Counted from the first letter of the stretch, positions 53,003 through 61,796 are shown. The stretch: 64,000 bases of DNA from Burkholderiales bacterium (GCA_024235795.1 JACKLR010000002.1:496001-560000); one strand, 5' to 3'. The notes: generated from the letters alone by a model not told the origin. Program-made: numbers and translations.

Positions 53003-54400
53003 ATGCATACCTTCAGAAAGTCTTCAGCCATTTATTTCAAATCATTAGAATTGGAAAATATTCGTTGTTTTAAGGGTAAACAAAAACTTGATCTGACTCT
53101 CGGGGATGGTATTCCCACTCAGTGGACATTAATACTTGGCGATAATGGCGTTGGAAAAACTACTCTATTGCAATGCTTAGCCTGGATGAGGCCTGTCCCA
53201 TATCTAGATGAAGTAGGTAATGTAGCTGGAATATCTCCAGCATTACAAGATGGAGAAAATTTGGTTTTTGAAAAACTATTAAGGAATCATCAAGAAGGGA
53301 ATTCAGTTATCAAAGCTGAATTAATGCAAGGCACTCTCTTATCTGAATTAAACTCTCAATCTAATACGCCTGAATTAATTTTTACACAAAGTACTTTTAG
53401 TGGGAAAGAAAATGGTGAATTAGAAGAGGAGAATTCTATTGGAACTCGAGAAGAAGGTGGTCGTAAATTGCCCCTATTAATTGCTTATGGAGCTAATCGA
53501 TTTCAAGTAAAAAATTATTTGGAAATAGATTATGCCATTTATGATCCCGCTATTACTCTAACAGGAACTACGGAGCTAATTGATGTAGAGGATTTTCTTA
53601 CATCAATGGATTATGCAGCTGCAAAAGAGGCAATGGATTCTTCATTTGCAAAAGAAATCGGAAAAGCAAAAAAGGCAACAGATCGCTTAGAAACAATTAA
53701 AAGAATAATTGCTGAGATACTTCCTGACCTGTCAGGAGAAAATTGTATTAAATTTTTTGGACCTAAACTTCCAGGAAGTGCAGGACCCAGTGGAGTTCAT
53801 TGTGAAACTCCATATGGTTTGGTTCCAATGTCTGCGTTGAGTCTAGGCTACCGAACTACCATGGGATGGATCGTCGATTTGGCTTGGAGATTGTATAGTG
53901 AATACCCTGATGAAATAAAACCCCTATCTCAGCCTGCAATTGTTTTAATAGATGAGATTGATTTGCACCTCCATCCAAAGTGGCAGAGAAAAATTATCCA
54001 AAATTTATCTACTCATTTTCCCAATACTCAGTTTATCGCAACCGCTCATAGTCCTTTAATGGTTCAGTCTGCAAATTATGCTAATCTTGCAGTTTTAGTT
54101 AATGATGGCGATCATATTCAAATTAATAATTCACCTGAGTTCTTAGAAGGATGGCGAGTTGATCAAATTCTTACAAGTGAATTGTTTGGATTAACAAGTG
54201 CCAGAAGCGAAGAAATTGAAAAGAAAATTAGAAAGCGTCAGGAGCTACTACAAACTGACAGAACTTCTGAACAAGAGAAGGAGCTTCAGAAGATAGACAA
54301 AGAAATTGATGATCTGCCATCTCTAGAAACAGCTACAGATCAGAAAGCGCTAGACCTTATTAGGCGTGCAGCAATGGCTTTGCAAAATAAGAATGTATGA
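53003..54400 (+). CDS. Septu-like AAA ATPase (PtuA-type)
   Basis: The 465-aa ATPase has an SMC/ABC-like fold. Walker A is GDNGVGKT at residues 46-53, and Walker B is VLIDEIDLHLHP near 313-324, followed by ATAHSPLMVQSA with the switch His. A C-terminal charged coiled region (RKRQELLQTDRTSEQEKELQ) closes it. Its stop overlaps the start of an HNH gene by 4 bp. This ATPase-HNH pair is the composition of the Septu antiphage system, in which the ATPase complex controls the partner nuclease. Confidence 0.85.
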   Translation: MHTFRKSSAIYFKSLELENIRCFKGKQKLDLTLGDGIPTQWTLILGDNGVGKTTLLQCLAWMRPVPYLDEVGNVAGISPALQDGENLVFEKLLRNHQEGNSVIKAELMQGTLLSELNSQSNTPELIFTQSTFSGKENGELEEENSIGTREEGGRKLPLLIAYGANRFQVKNYLEIDYAIYDPAITLTGTTELIDVEDFLTSMDYAAAKEAMDSSFAKEIGKAKKATDRLETIKRIIAEILPDLSGENCIKFFGPKLPGSAGPSGVHCETPYGLVPMSALSLGYRTTMGWIVDLAWRLYSEYPDEIKPLSQPAIVLIDEIDLHLHPKWQRKIIQNLSTHFPNTQFIATAHSPLMVQSANYANLAVLVNDGDHIQINNSPEFLEGWRVDQILTSELFGLTSARSEEIEKKIRKRQELLQTDRTSEQEKELQKIDKEIDDLPSLETATDQKALDLIRRAAMALQNKNV

Positions 54401-55185
54401 TACAAATACAGCTTCTATCAATTCCAGTAATATTGCAATCAAATGGAACTCGAGAAAATCAATTCAATTGCGTTCTATTTAATAAAGATAATGCTTCATA
54501 TAACACAAAAAAGAAAGAGTTTAAATTTTTACGAGAAATTTATGGGCACTCTGATGTTAAAAATGCTCTAAAAACTGCTCAGTATAAAAAATGCTGTTAC
54601 TGTGAGAGTATCTCGGAAAATACTTCGTATGGAGCTGTCGAGCATTACCGTCCGAAAGGGGCTGTGATACCCGGAAAGAAACAAACAAAAATATACCCTG
54701 GTTATTATTGGTTAGCTTATGAATGGAAAAATCTATTGTTTATATGTCAACGCTGTAATACTAATAAGGGAGCCTACTTTCCATTGGAAGATGATTCTCG
54801 GCGAGCAAGAAATCATACTCAGTCAATTGCAAATGAATCTCCATTATTTATTCATCCAGCCATTGATGACCCATCGCAACATATAGATTTCCATGATGAC
54901 GCTATTGTTAGCTTAACCTTGAAAGGGAAAACTACAATAGAGTATCTTAAGCTTGATAGAACAGACTTATTTGAAAGTAGAAAAAAAGTTTTTGTTCTTT
55001 TTAAGCATTTAGTGGATACAGCTCGGATATTCTATGGAGATATTACTCTCCAAAATTATTACAATGAGGCACTCGCTATCATTAAAGAATATCTTTCTGT
55101 ATCTTCACAATATAGCGCCATGATAAACGCATATTTCAAACAATTTACAAATTTACCAGAATTCTCTGGAATTAATACAATTTGA
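54397..55185 (+). CDS. HNH endonuclease (PtuB/TIGR02646-like)
   Basis: The 262-aa protein carries a zinc-bound HNH core. C66-C67-x-C69-E, then VEHYRPKG with the catalytic His 83, and CQRCNTNKG with zinc Cys 117 and 120 and Asn 121. The YYWLAYEWKNLLFIC string is typical of the HNH proteins in Septu and in retron-associated PtuAB pairs. It is translationally coupled to the ATPase. No reverse transcriptase is nearby, so a free-standing Septu pair is the better call. Its 3' end overlaps a convergent RiPP gene by 14 bp. Confidence 0.85.
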   Translation: MIQIQLLSIPVILQSNGTRENQFNCVLFNKDNASYNTKKKEFKFLREIYGHSDVKNALKTAQYKKCCYCESISENTSYGAVEHYRPKGAVIPGKKQTKIYPGYYWLAYEWKNLLFICQRCNTNKGAYFPLEDDSRRARNHTQSIANESPLFIHPAIDDPSQHIDFHDDAIVSLTLKGKTTIEYLKLDRTDLFESRKKVFVLFKHLVDTARIFYGDITLQNYYNEALAIIKEYLSVSSQYSAMINAYFKQFTNLPEFSGINTI

Positions 55186-56020
55186 CCAAAGCTGAGGCCA
55201 GTAAACTTCCTTGCTCCGTTAATGCGTTAGACTGACCAAAATCATTTAATGAGATTAATTGATTCTCGATCTCTTCCTTTCGTTTTAACAGGAATTTCTG
55301 ATTAGATTGAATAAGATCTGTCATTAATAACTTTTTAATAAATTCCCTGATTGTTCTAAATACATATAGAGCATGAATAATGCCTCTTGGGTCTCTAAAC
55401 TCATTCTTCCATGGTGAGAAGTATTTTTGGCTCGACTGTTTGACCAGAGGTACTATATCTTCAATTAAAGTGAGTTGAAGATGCATAGTTTCATGCAATA
55501 TAGCCTCAGCAACTCTCAAACTATCATTATCTATTCGTTGCGATGGTATTGAGAGAAAGATTGAAAAAGGTATATTAGGTAAGCTGTAGCTGACATCATA
55601 TTCATCATCTACAAGTTTAAGTAAATGAATATTTCTAACTAAAGCTTTTATAGTATCAATGATGGAATTTTCAATTTTCAACCATTCGAAAGCATCATCA
55701 ATGCACTCCAAAACGGGTAATGACTGTAGTTCATCCAACCTATAGGTATCTATATTCTTTTTTCTATCATTTAAGGCTAATTCCAGGGGAACTGGAAACA
55801 CTGGAATTTGATTTTGTAATACATGAGCCTGAGGATATAAATCTGCAATCTTTTTACTTATAAGGCAAGATGCTGTTGAATAATTATCTTTATTAAGCCC
55901 CGTTTGCCTTTCTAGAGTCATCCATTTTTCTTCTGCAAGCCTTTGACCTAGAACTGGAAACCATGGTAATGAATCTGCATTGTTAAAATGTTGCAGGATG
56001 AGTGTCTTAAGTTCATTCAC
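55172..56020 (-). CDS. HExxH-type RiPP modification protein
   Basis: The 282-aa protein contains AEAILHETMHLQL with an HExxH metal site at residues 176-180. It resembles the HExxH proteins encoded with cyclophane-forming radical SAM maturases, members of which act as alpha-ketoglutarate-dependent peptide beta-hydroxylases. The remainder is helical with no other recognised domain. Its start overlaps the 3' end of the 2OG oxygenase gene by 4 bp, so it is the last gene of the four-gene RiPP operon. Confidence 0.72.
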   Translation of the reverse strand: MNELKTLILQHFNNADSLPWFPVLGQRLAEEKWMTLERQTGLNKDNYSTASCLISKKIADLYPQAHVLQNQIPVFPVPLELALNDRKKNIDTYRLDELQSLPVLECIDDAFEWLKIENSIIDTIKALVRNIHLLKLVDDEYDVSYSLPNIPFSIFLSIPSQRIDNDSLRVAEAILHETMHLQLTLIEDIVPLVKQSSQKYFSPWKNEFRDPRGIIHALYVFRTIREFIKKLLMTDLIQSNQKFLLKRKEEIENQLISLNDFGQSNALTEQGSLLASALVKLY

Positions 56021-56616
56021 TCTCTATTCCTATAAAAAGAATAAACAAGAGTAAAACGTTCTCCTCCTTTAATTGTTGAAACCGCGTGGTTTGATTTAGC
56101 AGATATTTCAAATGCAAATGCGCTATTGTGTATTGGCCTGTATATCTTACCCAGGTCATTCGGGTCGGTACTATTGAATAACATAAGCATCCCTCCATTC
56201 TCGTCAACCCATCCCCGATTGAGTTGTATTAGAAGCCTGTGAGTTTCCTTGCCAGGAATAAAATCGTTATGTAGCCTAATCCTCTGCCCCGGAATAAGTT
56301 TGTGAGCGGTACAATCTATCTTGTTATCAAGTGTTATAGCAAATACATTTTCCATGAATTGCTTTACTTGATTAAGATATTCATCGTCGACTAGAGATAT
56401 GAGTTTTGAAGGCAGGTTAATATCATAAAAACTAAATTCATATTGCTCGTAAAAGTCAGTTTCAGTCAATGACCAAGGAGCTGATTTTTCAAGCCATGAC
56501 AATATTTCCATACTAAATTCAACATTGAATATGTTTGGAGAAGATGCATGAGGAAATGGGGCTTCTGATTTAGTTACAGGCCCTATTCTTAGATGAGGAT
56601 TCGTTGGTATTTTCAT
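56017..56616 (-). CDS. 2OG-Fe(II) oxygenase of the RiPP cluster (YhhC-like)
   Basis: The 199-aa protein has the double-stranded beta-helix iron triad visible as His 116 and Asp 118 (RLHNDF) and His 177 (SNHAV), with Arg 187 (GGERFTLVY) to hold 2-oxoglutarate. RLLIQLNRGW and GGMLMLFNS complete the fold. This resembles the oxygenase type found with cyclophane-forming maturases (YhhC-like). It would hydroxylate a residue of the precursor peptide. Its start lies 47 bp inside the maturase gene, implying tight coupling. Confidence 0.8.
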   Translation of the reverse strand: MKIPTNPHLRIGPVTKSEAPFPHASSPNIFNVEFSMEILSWLEKSAPWSLTETDFYEQYEFSFYDINLPSKLISLVDDEYLNQVKQFMENVFAITLDNKIDCTAHKLIPGQRIRLHNDFIPGKETHRLLIQLNRGWVDENGGMLMLFNSTDPNDLGKIYRPIHNSAFAFEISAKSNHAVSTIKGGERFTLVYSFYRNRE

Positions 56617-57730
56617 TAAGAATATATTGAAGTTTCTTTCTGATATGACTGATTATGTGTAATTGATCTCGGCAATAAACTGAAGGATTATTGTATTTAG
56701 ATTTGGCACTCCACCGATGAAGTGGCATACCTCCACCGCACACATAAAGTTCTGAACAGGTTTTACATTTTTCTGAGGTGGGGCGCTGAAGCATATGGGA
56801 TAGAGTAAATTCTTCAGACTTAAATACCTCTGTAAGTTCATGTGTTTTTATATTCAGTTGTTCCGAGAATCGATCAGCTCCACTGAAGTTACTTTTTAAG
56901 GTATCATTTTTAGTAATTGTTCCATCTGTATCAATCACGACAATACCAAAATCTGTGATTCCTGTACCTTCCTTAATACTTCTGCCACCCAGAATCAAGC
57001 GAATATAGTCATCCAGAATTCTAATTTTGATAGGATTTTTATCTTTTAAATATATATCAACCAGGCCCTGAAGCCATGTGCCATATTCACTCGAATCAAA
57101 CGAAGCTTTACCATAGGGAAGCTTGTCATGGTTTCCATCACGATATAGAAAATCTACATTCTTAGTGCCAGTTGATTTAAAAAAGTTATAAATTTCCACT
57201 GGATTAGATTTTGGTTCAATTACTGCCAATAGTCCTGCAAAAAGAAAAGATGAATCTGGGTGTGATTTTAGTTTTTTCAGACCGGCAATAACTCGACTAA
57301 AAGTACCTTCTCCTTTATGACCAACCCTATTTGCGTTATTAATGTTTTCCGGGCCATCCAAGCTAACAGATATTGAGACACGGTATTGGGAACATAAATC
57401 AAGTGTGACTTCGTTAATTAGCATTCCATTGGACTGGATACTGATGCAGTATTTATCTGGAATTACAGAACGAAGTTGCTGCAGAAGATATTTGAGTCTT
57501 TGAAAACCCAAAAGCAATGGTTCACCACCATGTAAAACGACAGCAAAGGGTTTAGTTTGCGAGATTCTTACTTTTTCTAGATTAGCTGCGATTGCTGAAA
57601 TCGTTTCTCTAGAGATAAAGTTGGGCATATCTTCCCAACTATCATCTCCCATATTATATACATAACAGTAGCTGCAATTAATATTGCATCGACTGGAGAC
57701 CTTAATTAATACGGTATCAATCTGAATCAC
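56570..57730 (-). CDS. cyclophane-type radical SAM/SPASM peptide maturase (YhhB/FxsB-like)
   Basis: The 386-aa enzyme has the radical SAM cluster motif C15-x3-C19-x2-C22 (SRCNINCSYCYVY) and the FAVVLHGGEPLLL segment. A C-terminal SPASM region follows, with CKTCSELYVCGGGMPLHRW and a later Cys. That string closely follows the FxsB/YhhB type, which forms a carbon-carbon bond between an aromatic side chain and the beta-carbon of a residue two positions on. It lies 7 bp after the precursor gene and overlaps the oxygenase gene. Confidence 0.88.
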   Translation of the reverse strand: MIQIDTVLIKVSSRCNINCSYCYVYNMGDDSWEDMPNFISRETISAIAANLEKVRISQTKPFAVVLHGGEPLLLGFQRLKYLLQQLRSVIPDKYCISIQSNGMLINEVTLDLCSQYRVSISVSLDGPENINNANRVGHKGEGTFSRVIAGLKKLKSHPDSSFLFAGLLAVIEPKSNPVEIYNFFKSTGTKNVDFLYRDGNHDKLPYGKASFDSSEYGTWLQGLVDIYLKDKNPIKIRILDDYIRLILGGRSIKEGTGITDFGIVVIDTDGTITKNDTLKSNFSGADRFSEQLNIKTHELTEVFKSEEFTLSHMLQRPTSEKCKTCSELYVCGGGMPLHRWSAKSKYNNPSVYCRDQLHIISHIRKKLQYILNENTNESSSKNRACN

Positions 57731-57737
57731 TTAGGAT

Positions 57738-57929
57738 TCAACGGTTGTGCCGATTGTGCACTCGATCATAATTGTAAACAGTTGACTCACTTTCATTTCT
57801 AACTTCTTCGATTAGTCGAGAAAGAACGGGGCTGTCTATTGCATCAATATCAATCTCTACAAGTTGCTCATTAGGTGTTAACGTATCAAAGCGAAAATGT
57901 GGGGAAGGTTGATTCATCGTTGAGTCCAT
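57738..57929 (-). CDS. RiPP precursor peptide with C-terminal aromatic-x-Arg triads (YhhA-like)
   Basis: The 63-aa peptide has an acidic leader (LVEIDIDAIDSPVLSRLIEEV) and a C-terminal core starting near residue 52: YNYDRVHNRHNR. Three consecutive triads have the pattern aromatic-x-Arg: Tyr54-Asp-Arg56, His58-Asn-Arg60 and His61-Asn-Arg63. This is what a three-residue cyclophane maturase would act on. It is the first gene of the operon and its maturase starts 7 bp later. ATG 57917 is an alternative start. It lacks a Gly-Gly cleavage site, and no protease or exporter gene is nearby. Confidence 0.8.
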   Translation of the reverse strand: MDSTMNQPSPHFRFDTLTPNEQLVEIDIDAIDSPVLSRLIEEVRNESESTVYNYDRVHNRHNR

Positions 57930-58373
57930 GGTTATAAAGTTACTTTCTTTATAATATTTTTTATAAATTATTTGAAATCCAAATTTGTTGTAAATATTAA
58001 GCTAATATTCAATTAATTGCATCAATTTCTTTGGCGAGTCTATGGAGAATATAATTCTATTATTTTTGTGGAGAATAACATTCTGTTTTTTAAAAGAAAA
58101 TATTAGTATATTTTTTCTATTTTTTATCATTCATACATGAGTTAATTCTACTAAATGACACCTGGCCATAATTTAATATGGCTCTACTAGGTTTAAATAT
58201 TGGAACCCTATGATTAAGCCGGGCTTATTGCTTCAATCCGCCAGTTTTACACTGGTAGCATATTCCGTGCGCCTTTCATAGAAGCTTCGTCAATGAGGTA
58301 TGTTGATTTTCATGGAGTCTTTGATCCAATTTCACTGGCAAATCCTCAATGCTTCTTGACAAAATTTACCCGA
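57930..58373. other. AT-rich promoter region of the RiPP operon
   Basis: About 440 bases without a gene. Paired dyads lie 120-160 bp upstream of the precursor. A 13-bp palindrome TAAGCCGGGCTTA at 58215 lies nearer the KfrB-domain gene's 3' end and may terminate that transcript. Confidence 0.45.
58047..58085. promoter_or_regulatory. two identical-form dyads upstream of the RiPP precursor
   Basis: AGAAT-ATA-ATTCT at 58047 and AGAAT-AAC-ATTCT at 58073 are perfect 5-bp-arm dyads, each preceded by TGG. Their starts are 26 bp apart (about 2.5 helical turns). The shared form suggests two binding sites for one dimeric regulator. No regulator gene is adjacent, so the protein is unknown. Confidence 0.5.
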
Positions 58374-58745
58374 TCACATTTTCAACGATCTTTTATTTTT
58401 AAGCGTATCTATTAGAGTTAACGTAGCTTTCTCCCCATCATACTTAATAGCTACATCTTTCCCAGCAACTGGTTTGCCATCAACAGCATTTAGTCGGTGC
58501 ACAATAAAATCTTTCTTGACCTGCTGATAAAAAACAGCATTCTCTTTATCAATATAAATAATTTGTCCTTGATACTGGTTTTTATCAACGGGTGCTGTAG
58601 CTAAATAAATATTGTAGACACCCGGCTTGATACCTTCATCAACCTTCTTGATAGTGCCAACCGTTTCCCATTCATTATTATTCTGAGTTTGTAGAATCTT
58701 TTGTCCATTCATTATAATCATTCGTAGCTTTGCGGGTGTCGTCAT
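58374..58745 (-). CDS. KfrB-domain protein
   Basis: The 123-aa protein matches the KfrB domain: YQGQIIYIDKENAVFYQ, then IVHRLNAVDG, then GKDVAIKYDGEKATL. KfrB is an accessory protein of IncP-type plasmids and conjugative elements thought to act with KfrA in partition or nucleoid-like roles. KfrB domains also occur fused to relaxase-associated proteins. Here it stands alone, 39 bp downstream of a KorB gene on the same strand. Confidence 0.7.
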   Translation of the reverse strand: MTTPAKLRMIIMNGQKILQTQNNNEWETVGTIKKVDEGIKPGVYNIYLATAPVDKNQYQGQIIYIDKENAVFYQQVKKDFIVHRLNAVDGKPVAGKDVAIKYDGEKATLTLIDTLKNKRSLKM

Positions 58746-58784
58746 TTCAAATTAGTTGTAAGTAGGATTACTGGCAAGATTAAA

Positions 58785-59840
58785 TTATCCTGCTTCCTGT
58801 TGTCCGGCAATTTCTTCCAATATTTTTAAGAGATCGAAAGACTCTGATCTTTCCACGCCATGCAAAAAAGCGATCAATTGCAGTGCGCCGCTCCCCTTGG
58901 CTGAGAAGCTGCCATCTTGCAGTGCTTTGATGGTGAACTGAACGATATTTGGGCAATTTCTGCCTTGCTCAAAATAATTCTTTATTTTGCTTTGGAGAAA
59001 TTCTTTATTCTCACTAGATAGATCGCGCATTAAATCATGTGGCTTGCGTTTGTCTTTTTTAATCAGATTGTAAATAGAGTCAAGCAATGAATTCGGCGTG
59101 GTCTGTTTTTGATGGTTGTTTTTGGTTGAAGTGGTATCAGGTTTGCCTTCAGCGCTGGATACTTGATCATCCGTAGAATTAGATGGGTGCGCTTTTCTTA
59201 GCTTTAAGAATTGACTAAATTGGTATACATCCAATCGTGATATTTCTTCCTGTGTACTGAGCGCCAGCCAGGTGATTACTTCCTCTTGATTGGCTTTATA
59301 GAGTCTCGTTAAATCATAGAGTGCTGTGACATCGGTGCAACGGCCTGTCCGGTATACTTCTCCGAGTGGATCAGGTAGATCAAGGAGTGTAGCGTGCATG
59401 GTGATATAAGGATTGGTTTTGCCAATCAGTCTGGCAATTTCAGACTTGGTTTTTCCGGCTGCTAATTGTCGCCCAATGAAGTCAGCAATCTCTCTGGAGG
59501 TTAAATCATCTCTTTGTAGATTCTCGATTACCTGATCCGCTTCACTGTAATCGGTATCTATGAATGCCGGAATCTTTGTTAATCCGGCATTAATGCTGGC
59601 ACGATAGCGTCTGGCACCATGATTAATGATATAGGTTCCAGGCTTATCCGGATTGGGGCGTACCGATATCGGTGATTTTACTCCGCGTAATTTAATCGTC
59701 TTCGTTAATTCCCGTAACGTTTCCTGATTAAATTCCTTCCTGGGTTGATGGATATCTTCGCTGATCAGCGTGATGTCAATTTCTGTCGCGCCGATAGGTG
59801 CAACAAGCCCTTTTTTATTTTCCTTTTTTCTTCCTGTCAT
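58785..59840 (-). CDS. korB: ParB/KorB-family partition protein and repressor
   Basis: The 351-aa protein has an N-terminal ParB CTPase-type domain (IDITLISEDIHQPRKEFNQE; YIINHGARRYRAS) and a central helix-turn-helix (GKTKSEIARLIGKTNPYITMH). The C-terminal part ends in helices (QLIAFLHGVERSES). KorB of IncP plasmids uses this form to bind TTTAGC-N-GCTAAA operators and to silence transfer and replication genes. A candidate operator of this form lies upstream of trbA, which supports the KorB reading over a chromosomal ParB. Confidence 0.85.
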   Translation of the reverse strand: MTGRKKENKKGLVAPIGATEIDITLISEDIHQPRKEFNQETLRELTKTIKLRGVKSPISVRPNPDKPGTYIINHGARRYRASINAGLTKIPAFIDTDYSEADQVIENLQRDDLTSREIADFIGRQLAAGKTKSEIARLIGKTNPYITMHATLLDLPDPLGEVYRTGRCTDVTALYDLTRLYKANQEEVITWLALSTQEEISRLDVYQFSQFLKLRKAHPSNSTDDQVSSAEGKPDTTSTKNNHQKQTTPNSLLDSIYNLIKKDKRKPHDLMRDLSSENKEFLQSKIKNYFEQGRNCPNIVQFTIKALQDGSFSAKGSGALQLIAFLHGVERSESFDLLKILEEIAGQQEAG

Positions 59841-60331
59841 TTTTATCGTGGGCCTAACTTGCGCTCGTTATACCAGGCAGAAATATTTATTTAGATAAAA
59901 TAATTCCACCCATATATGATTATAAAGATAAAAACTATGGATGCAGTCATCAACAAATAGAACCGCGCAAAAAAGTTATCTTTGCACCTTCGGTATTCTT
60001 GTTTTTCTTGTTCAGTTTATTATTGAATGCCTAATCTCTCGTGTCAGAAAACGGCATACGTTTTCAGATTCTCTCGATTTCCATCAGTTACTCATCTATC
60101 CTTTATTCATATCATTCTAAGGTAACTATTAATATTAAGGATGTTAATACAAATCAATGATGTATTAACTATTGATTTAATTTCTATTCTAAGCCCATTA
60201 TTAATAATTATCCACAAACTATGTATATAACGAAGCTATTATTTGGCCCTCCACATTGAATTAATGAATTTGTGTTTTTATTTTAGATTAAAATAGCAGC
60301 AATATTACTGCAAAACAATGGTGCTGATTAG
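59841..60331. other. korB-trbA intergenic region, possible origin
   Basis: This AT-rich gap carries GTTAATAC/GTATTAAC, an 8-bp inverted repeat at 60143-60169, and a consensus DnaA box TTATCCACA at 60208. These are the ingredients of a replication origin. No Rep protein or iterons are visible in the window, so this stays a candidate. Confidence 0.4.
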
Positions 60332-60344
60332 TTAAGCTGCTTAA
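60332..60344. promoter_or_regulatory. KorB-type operator upstream of trbA
   Basis: TTAAGC-T-GCTTAA is a perfect 13-bp palindrome of the same length and centre as the IncP KorB operator, differing only at one symmetric position. It ends 26 bp before the trbA frame opens, in the position expected for repression of trbA and the trb genes. It is the only such site I found in the window. Confidence 0.6.
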
Positions 60345-60369
60345 ACCCTAAAAATGGCAGGGCTATTAT

Positions 60370-60741
60370 ATGTACAATTTAATCTTAATCACAAATATTT
60401 TGCGTATCCTTGATGAAAAGGATATGACCAAATCAGAATTGGCAGAAAAGGCGGGGGTCTCCATCTCTTTTTTTACCGATCTGACCAATGATAAAGCCAA
60501 TCCATCACTCAGAATTATAGAGGCAATTGCAGAAGCACTCGAGACTCCGCTGCCGATGCTATTGGATAGTTCGGATATGAGCACGGCTGATCTTGAAGCA
60601 TTAACCAATCGAAAGCTAAAGCATTTACCTAAAGGCTTTGTCTGGAAAGGGGGGGTTCTGAGTGAGTATGAAGCTTATCAAGTCGAGCAATGGGATAAAA
60701 AGAACAGGGCATTTTTATTAAAAAATAAAAGTAATAAATAA
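60370..60741 (+). CDS. trbA: TrbA-family repressor of conjugative transfer
   Basis: The 123-aa XRE-type protein has a helix-turn-helix at about residues 20-42 (MTKSELAEKAGVSISFFTDL) followed by ANPSLRIIEAIAEALETPLP. Its C-terminal half (KHLPKGFVWKGGVLSEYEAYQVEQWD) matches the TrbA family of IncP plasmids. TrbA represses the trb operon and helps coordinate conjugation and partition with KorB. It lies in the IncP-like place, upstream of trbB. An alternative start at ATG 60424 is less likely. Confidence 0.88.
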   Translation: MYNLILITNILRILDEKDMTKSELAEKAGVSISFFTDLTNDKANPSLRIIEAIAEALETPLPMLLDSSDMSTADLEALTNRKLKHLPKGFVWKGGVLSEYEAYQVEQWDKKNRAFLLKNKSNK

Positions 60742-60778
60742 ACAAAGTAATAAAAAGCAGTAAAAAAGTATTGCGCAA

Positions 60779-60797
60779 AATATAATTACGTTATATT
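60779..60797. promoter_or_regulatory. inverted repeat upstream of trbB
   Basis: AATATAA-TTACG-TTATATT is a 7-bp-arm dyad 34 bp before the trbB start. It may be the operator for TrbA or part of the trb promoter. The operator sequence of this TrbA variant is unknown. Confidence 0.45.
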
Positions 60798-60830
60798 GTA
60801 ATGTCATGTGTAAGTTGTTGGAGTACTCGC

Positions 60831-61796
60831 ATGACACTGCAAGATCAATTACCTCACATCACAACCGTTAAGGATCGCGCTAAGAGCAAGCTGGAGCGTG
60901 ACGCAAGGGAAATACTGTCTGCATTACAGGATCCTGAAACGGTTGAAATCATGGTCAATGCCGATGGCCGTATCTGGCAAGAGAAGCTGGGTCAGAAGAT
61001 ACAACATATCGGAAATATCCAGGCTGCCCAAGTTGAGGCTGTCATCAAAACGGTTGCAGGTTTCCACGGCAAGGAAGTCAATCGATTCAACCCGATGATT
61101 GAAGGTGAATTTCCGCTCGATAATTCACGCTTCGCCGGTCAACTACCACCTGTTGTTTCGTCCCCCACATTTGCTATCCGTAAAAAAGCCATCAAGATTT
61201 TCACACTTGAGCAGTATGTAGAAACCGGTGTGTTGTCGCCCAGACACTCTGATGTCATCAAAGATGCGGTGCGCAAGCATCGCAATATTCTAGTCATTGG
61301 CGGCACTGGGTCAGGTAAAACAACCCTGATCAACGCCATTATCAATGAAATGGTTTTGTGTGACCCGGATGAGCGCATCTTTATCCTGGAGGATACCGGT
61401 GAGATTCAATGCGCTGCGGAGAATTTTGTGCAGTATCACACCACACTCGATGTCGACATGACGCAGTTGTTGAAAACAACCTTGCGTATGCGCCCGGATC
61501 GTATTCTGGTCGGTGAAGTCAGGGGAGCGGAAGCACTGGATTTGCTCGATGCCTGGAACACCGGTCATGAGGGTGGGGCTGCAACTTTGCACGCCAATGA
61601 TGCGCTATCAGGACTTACTCGATTGGAATCCCTGATTTCACGCAATCCTTCAGCACCGAAAGAAATCATGCCATTGATCGCGGAGGCGGTTGATATGGTG
61701 GTACATATCACGCGCACACCCCACGGCAGGAAAATCCAGCAGATTATCGAAGTACAAGGTTTTAAAAGAGGAAGTTACCAAATCAAGAAGCTGTAA
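60831..61796 (+). CDS. trbB: conjugative transfer ATPase TrbB
   Basis: The 321-aa protein is a VirB11-type hexameric ATPase for type IV secretion. Walker A is GGTGSGKTTL near residue 165. The Asp box EDTGEIQ, Walker B-like ILVGEVRGAEAL, and the His box TGHEGGAATLHANDA complete the family. The ATG at 60831 has GGAG upstream, and the frame opens further left at a codon without a site. It starts the trbBCDE order found in IncP plasmids. Confidence 0.94.
   Translation: MTLQDQLPHITTVKDRAKSKLERDAREILSALQDPETVEIMVNADGRIWQEKLGQKIQHIGNIQAAQVEAVIKTVAGFHGKEVNRFNPMIEGEFPLDNSRFAGQLPPVVSSPTFAIRKKAIKIFTLEQYVETGVLSPRHSDVIKDAVRKHRNILVIGGTGSGKTTLINAIINEMVLCDPDERIFILEDTGEIQCAAENFVQYHTTLDVDMTQLLKTTLRMRPDRILVGEVRGAEALDLLDAWNTGHEGGAATLHANDALSGLTRLESLISRNPSAPKEIMPLIAEAVDMVVHITRTPHGRKIQQIIEVQGFKRGSYQIKKL

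Noticed and set aside
53003..55185. Retron with PtuAB-like effectors
   Set aside because: No reverse transcriptase or msr/msd-like region is next to the pair, so a free-standing Septu call is better.
58215..58227. TAAGCCGGGCTTA palindrome as a second KorB operator
   Set aside because: The spacing and core differ from the TTTAGC-N-GCTAAA form and it is not upstream of a gene; more likely part of a terminator.
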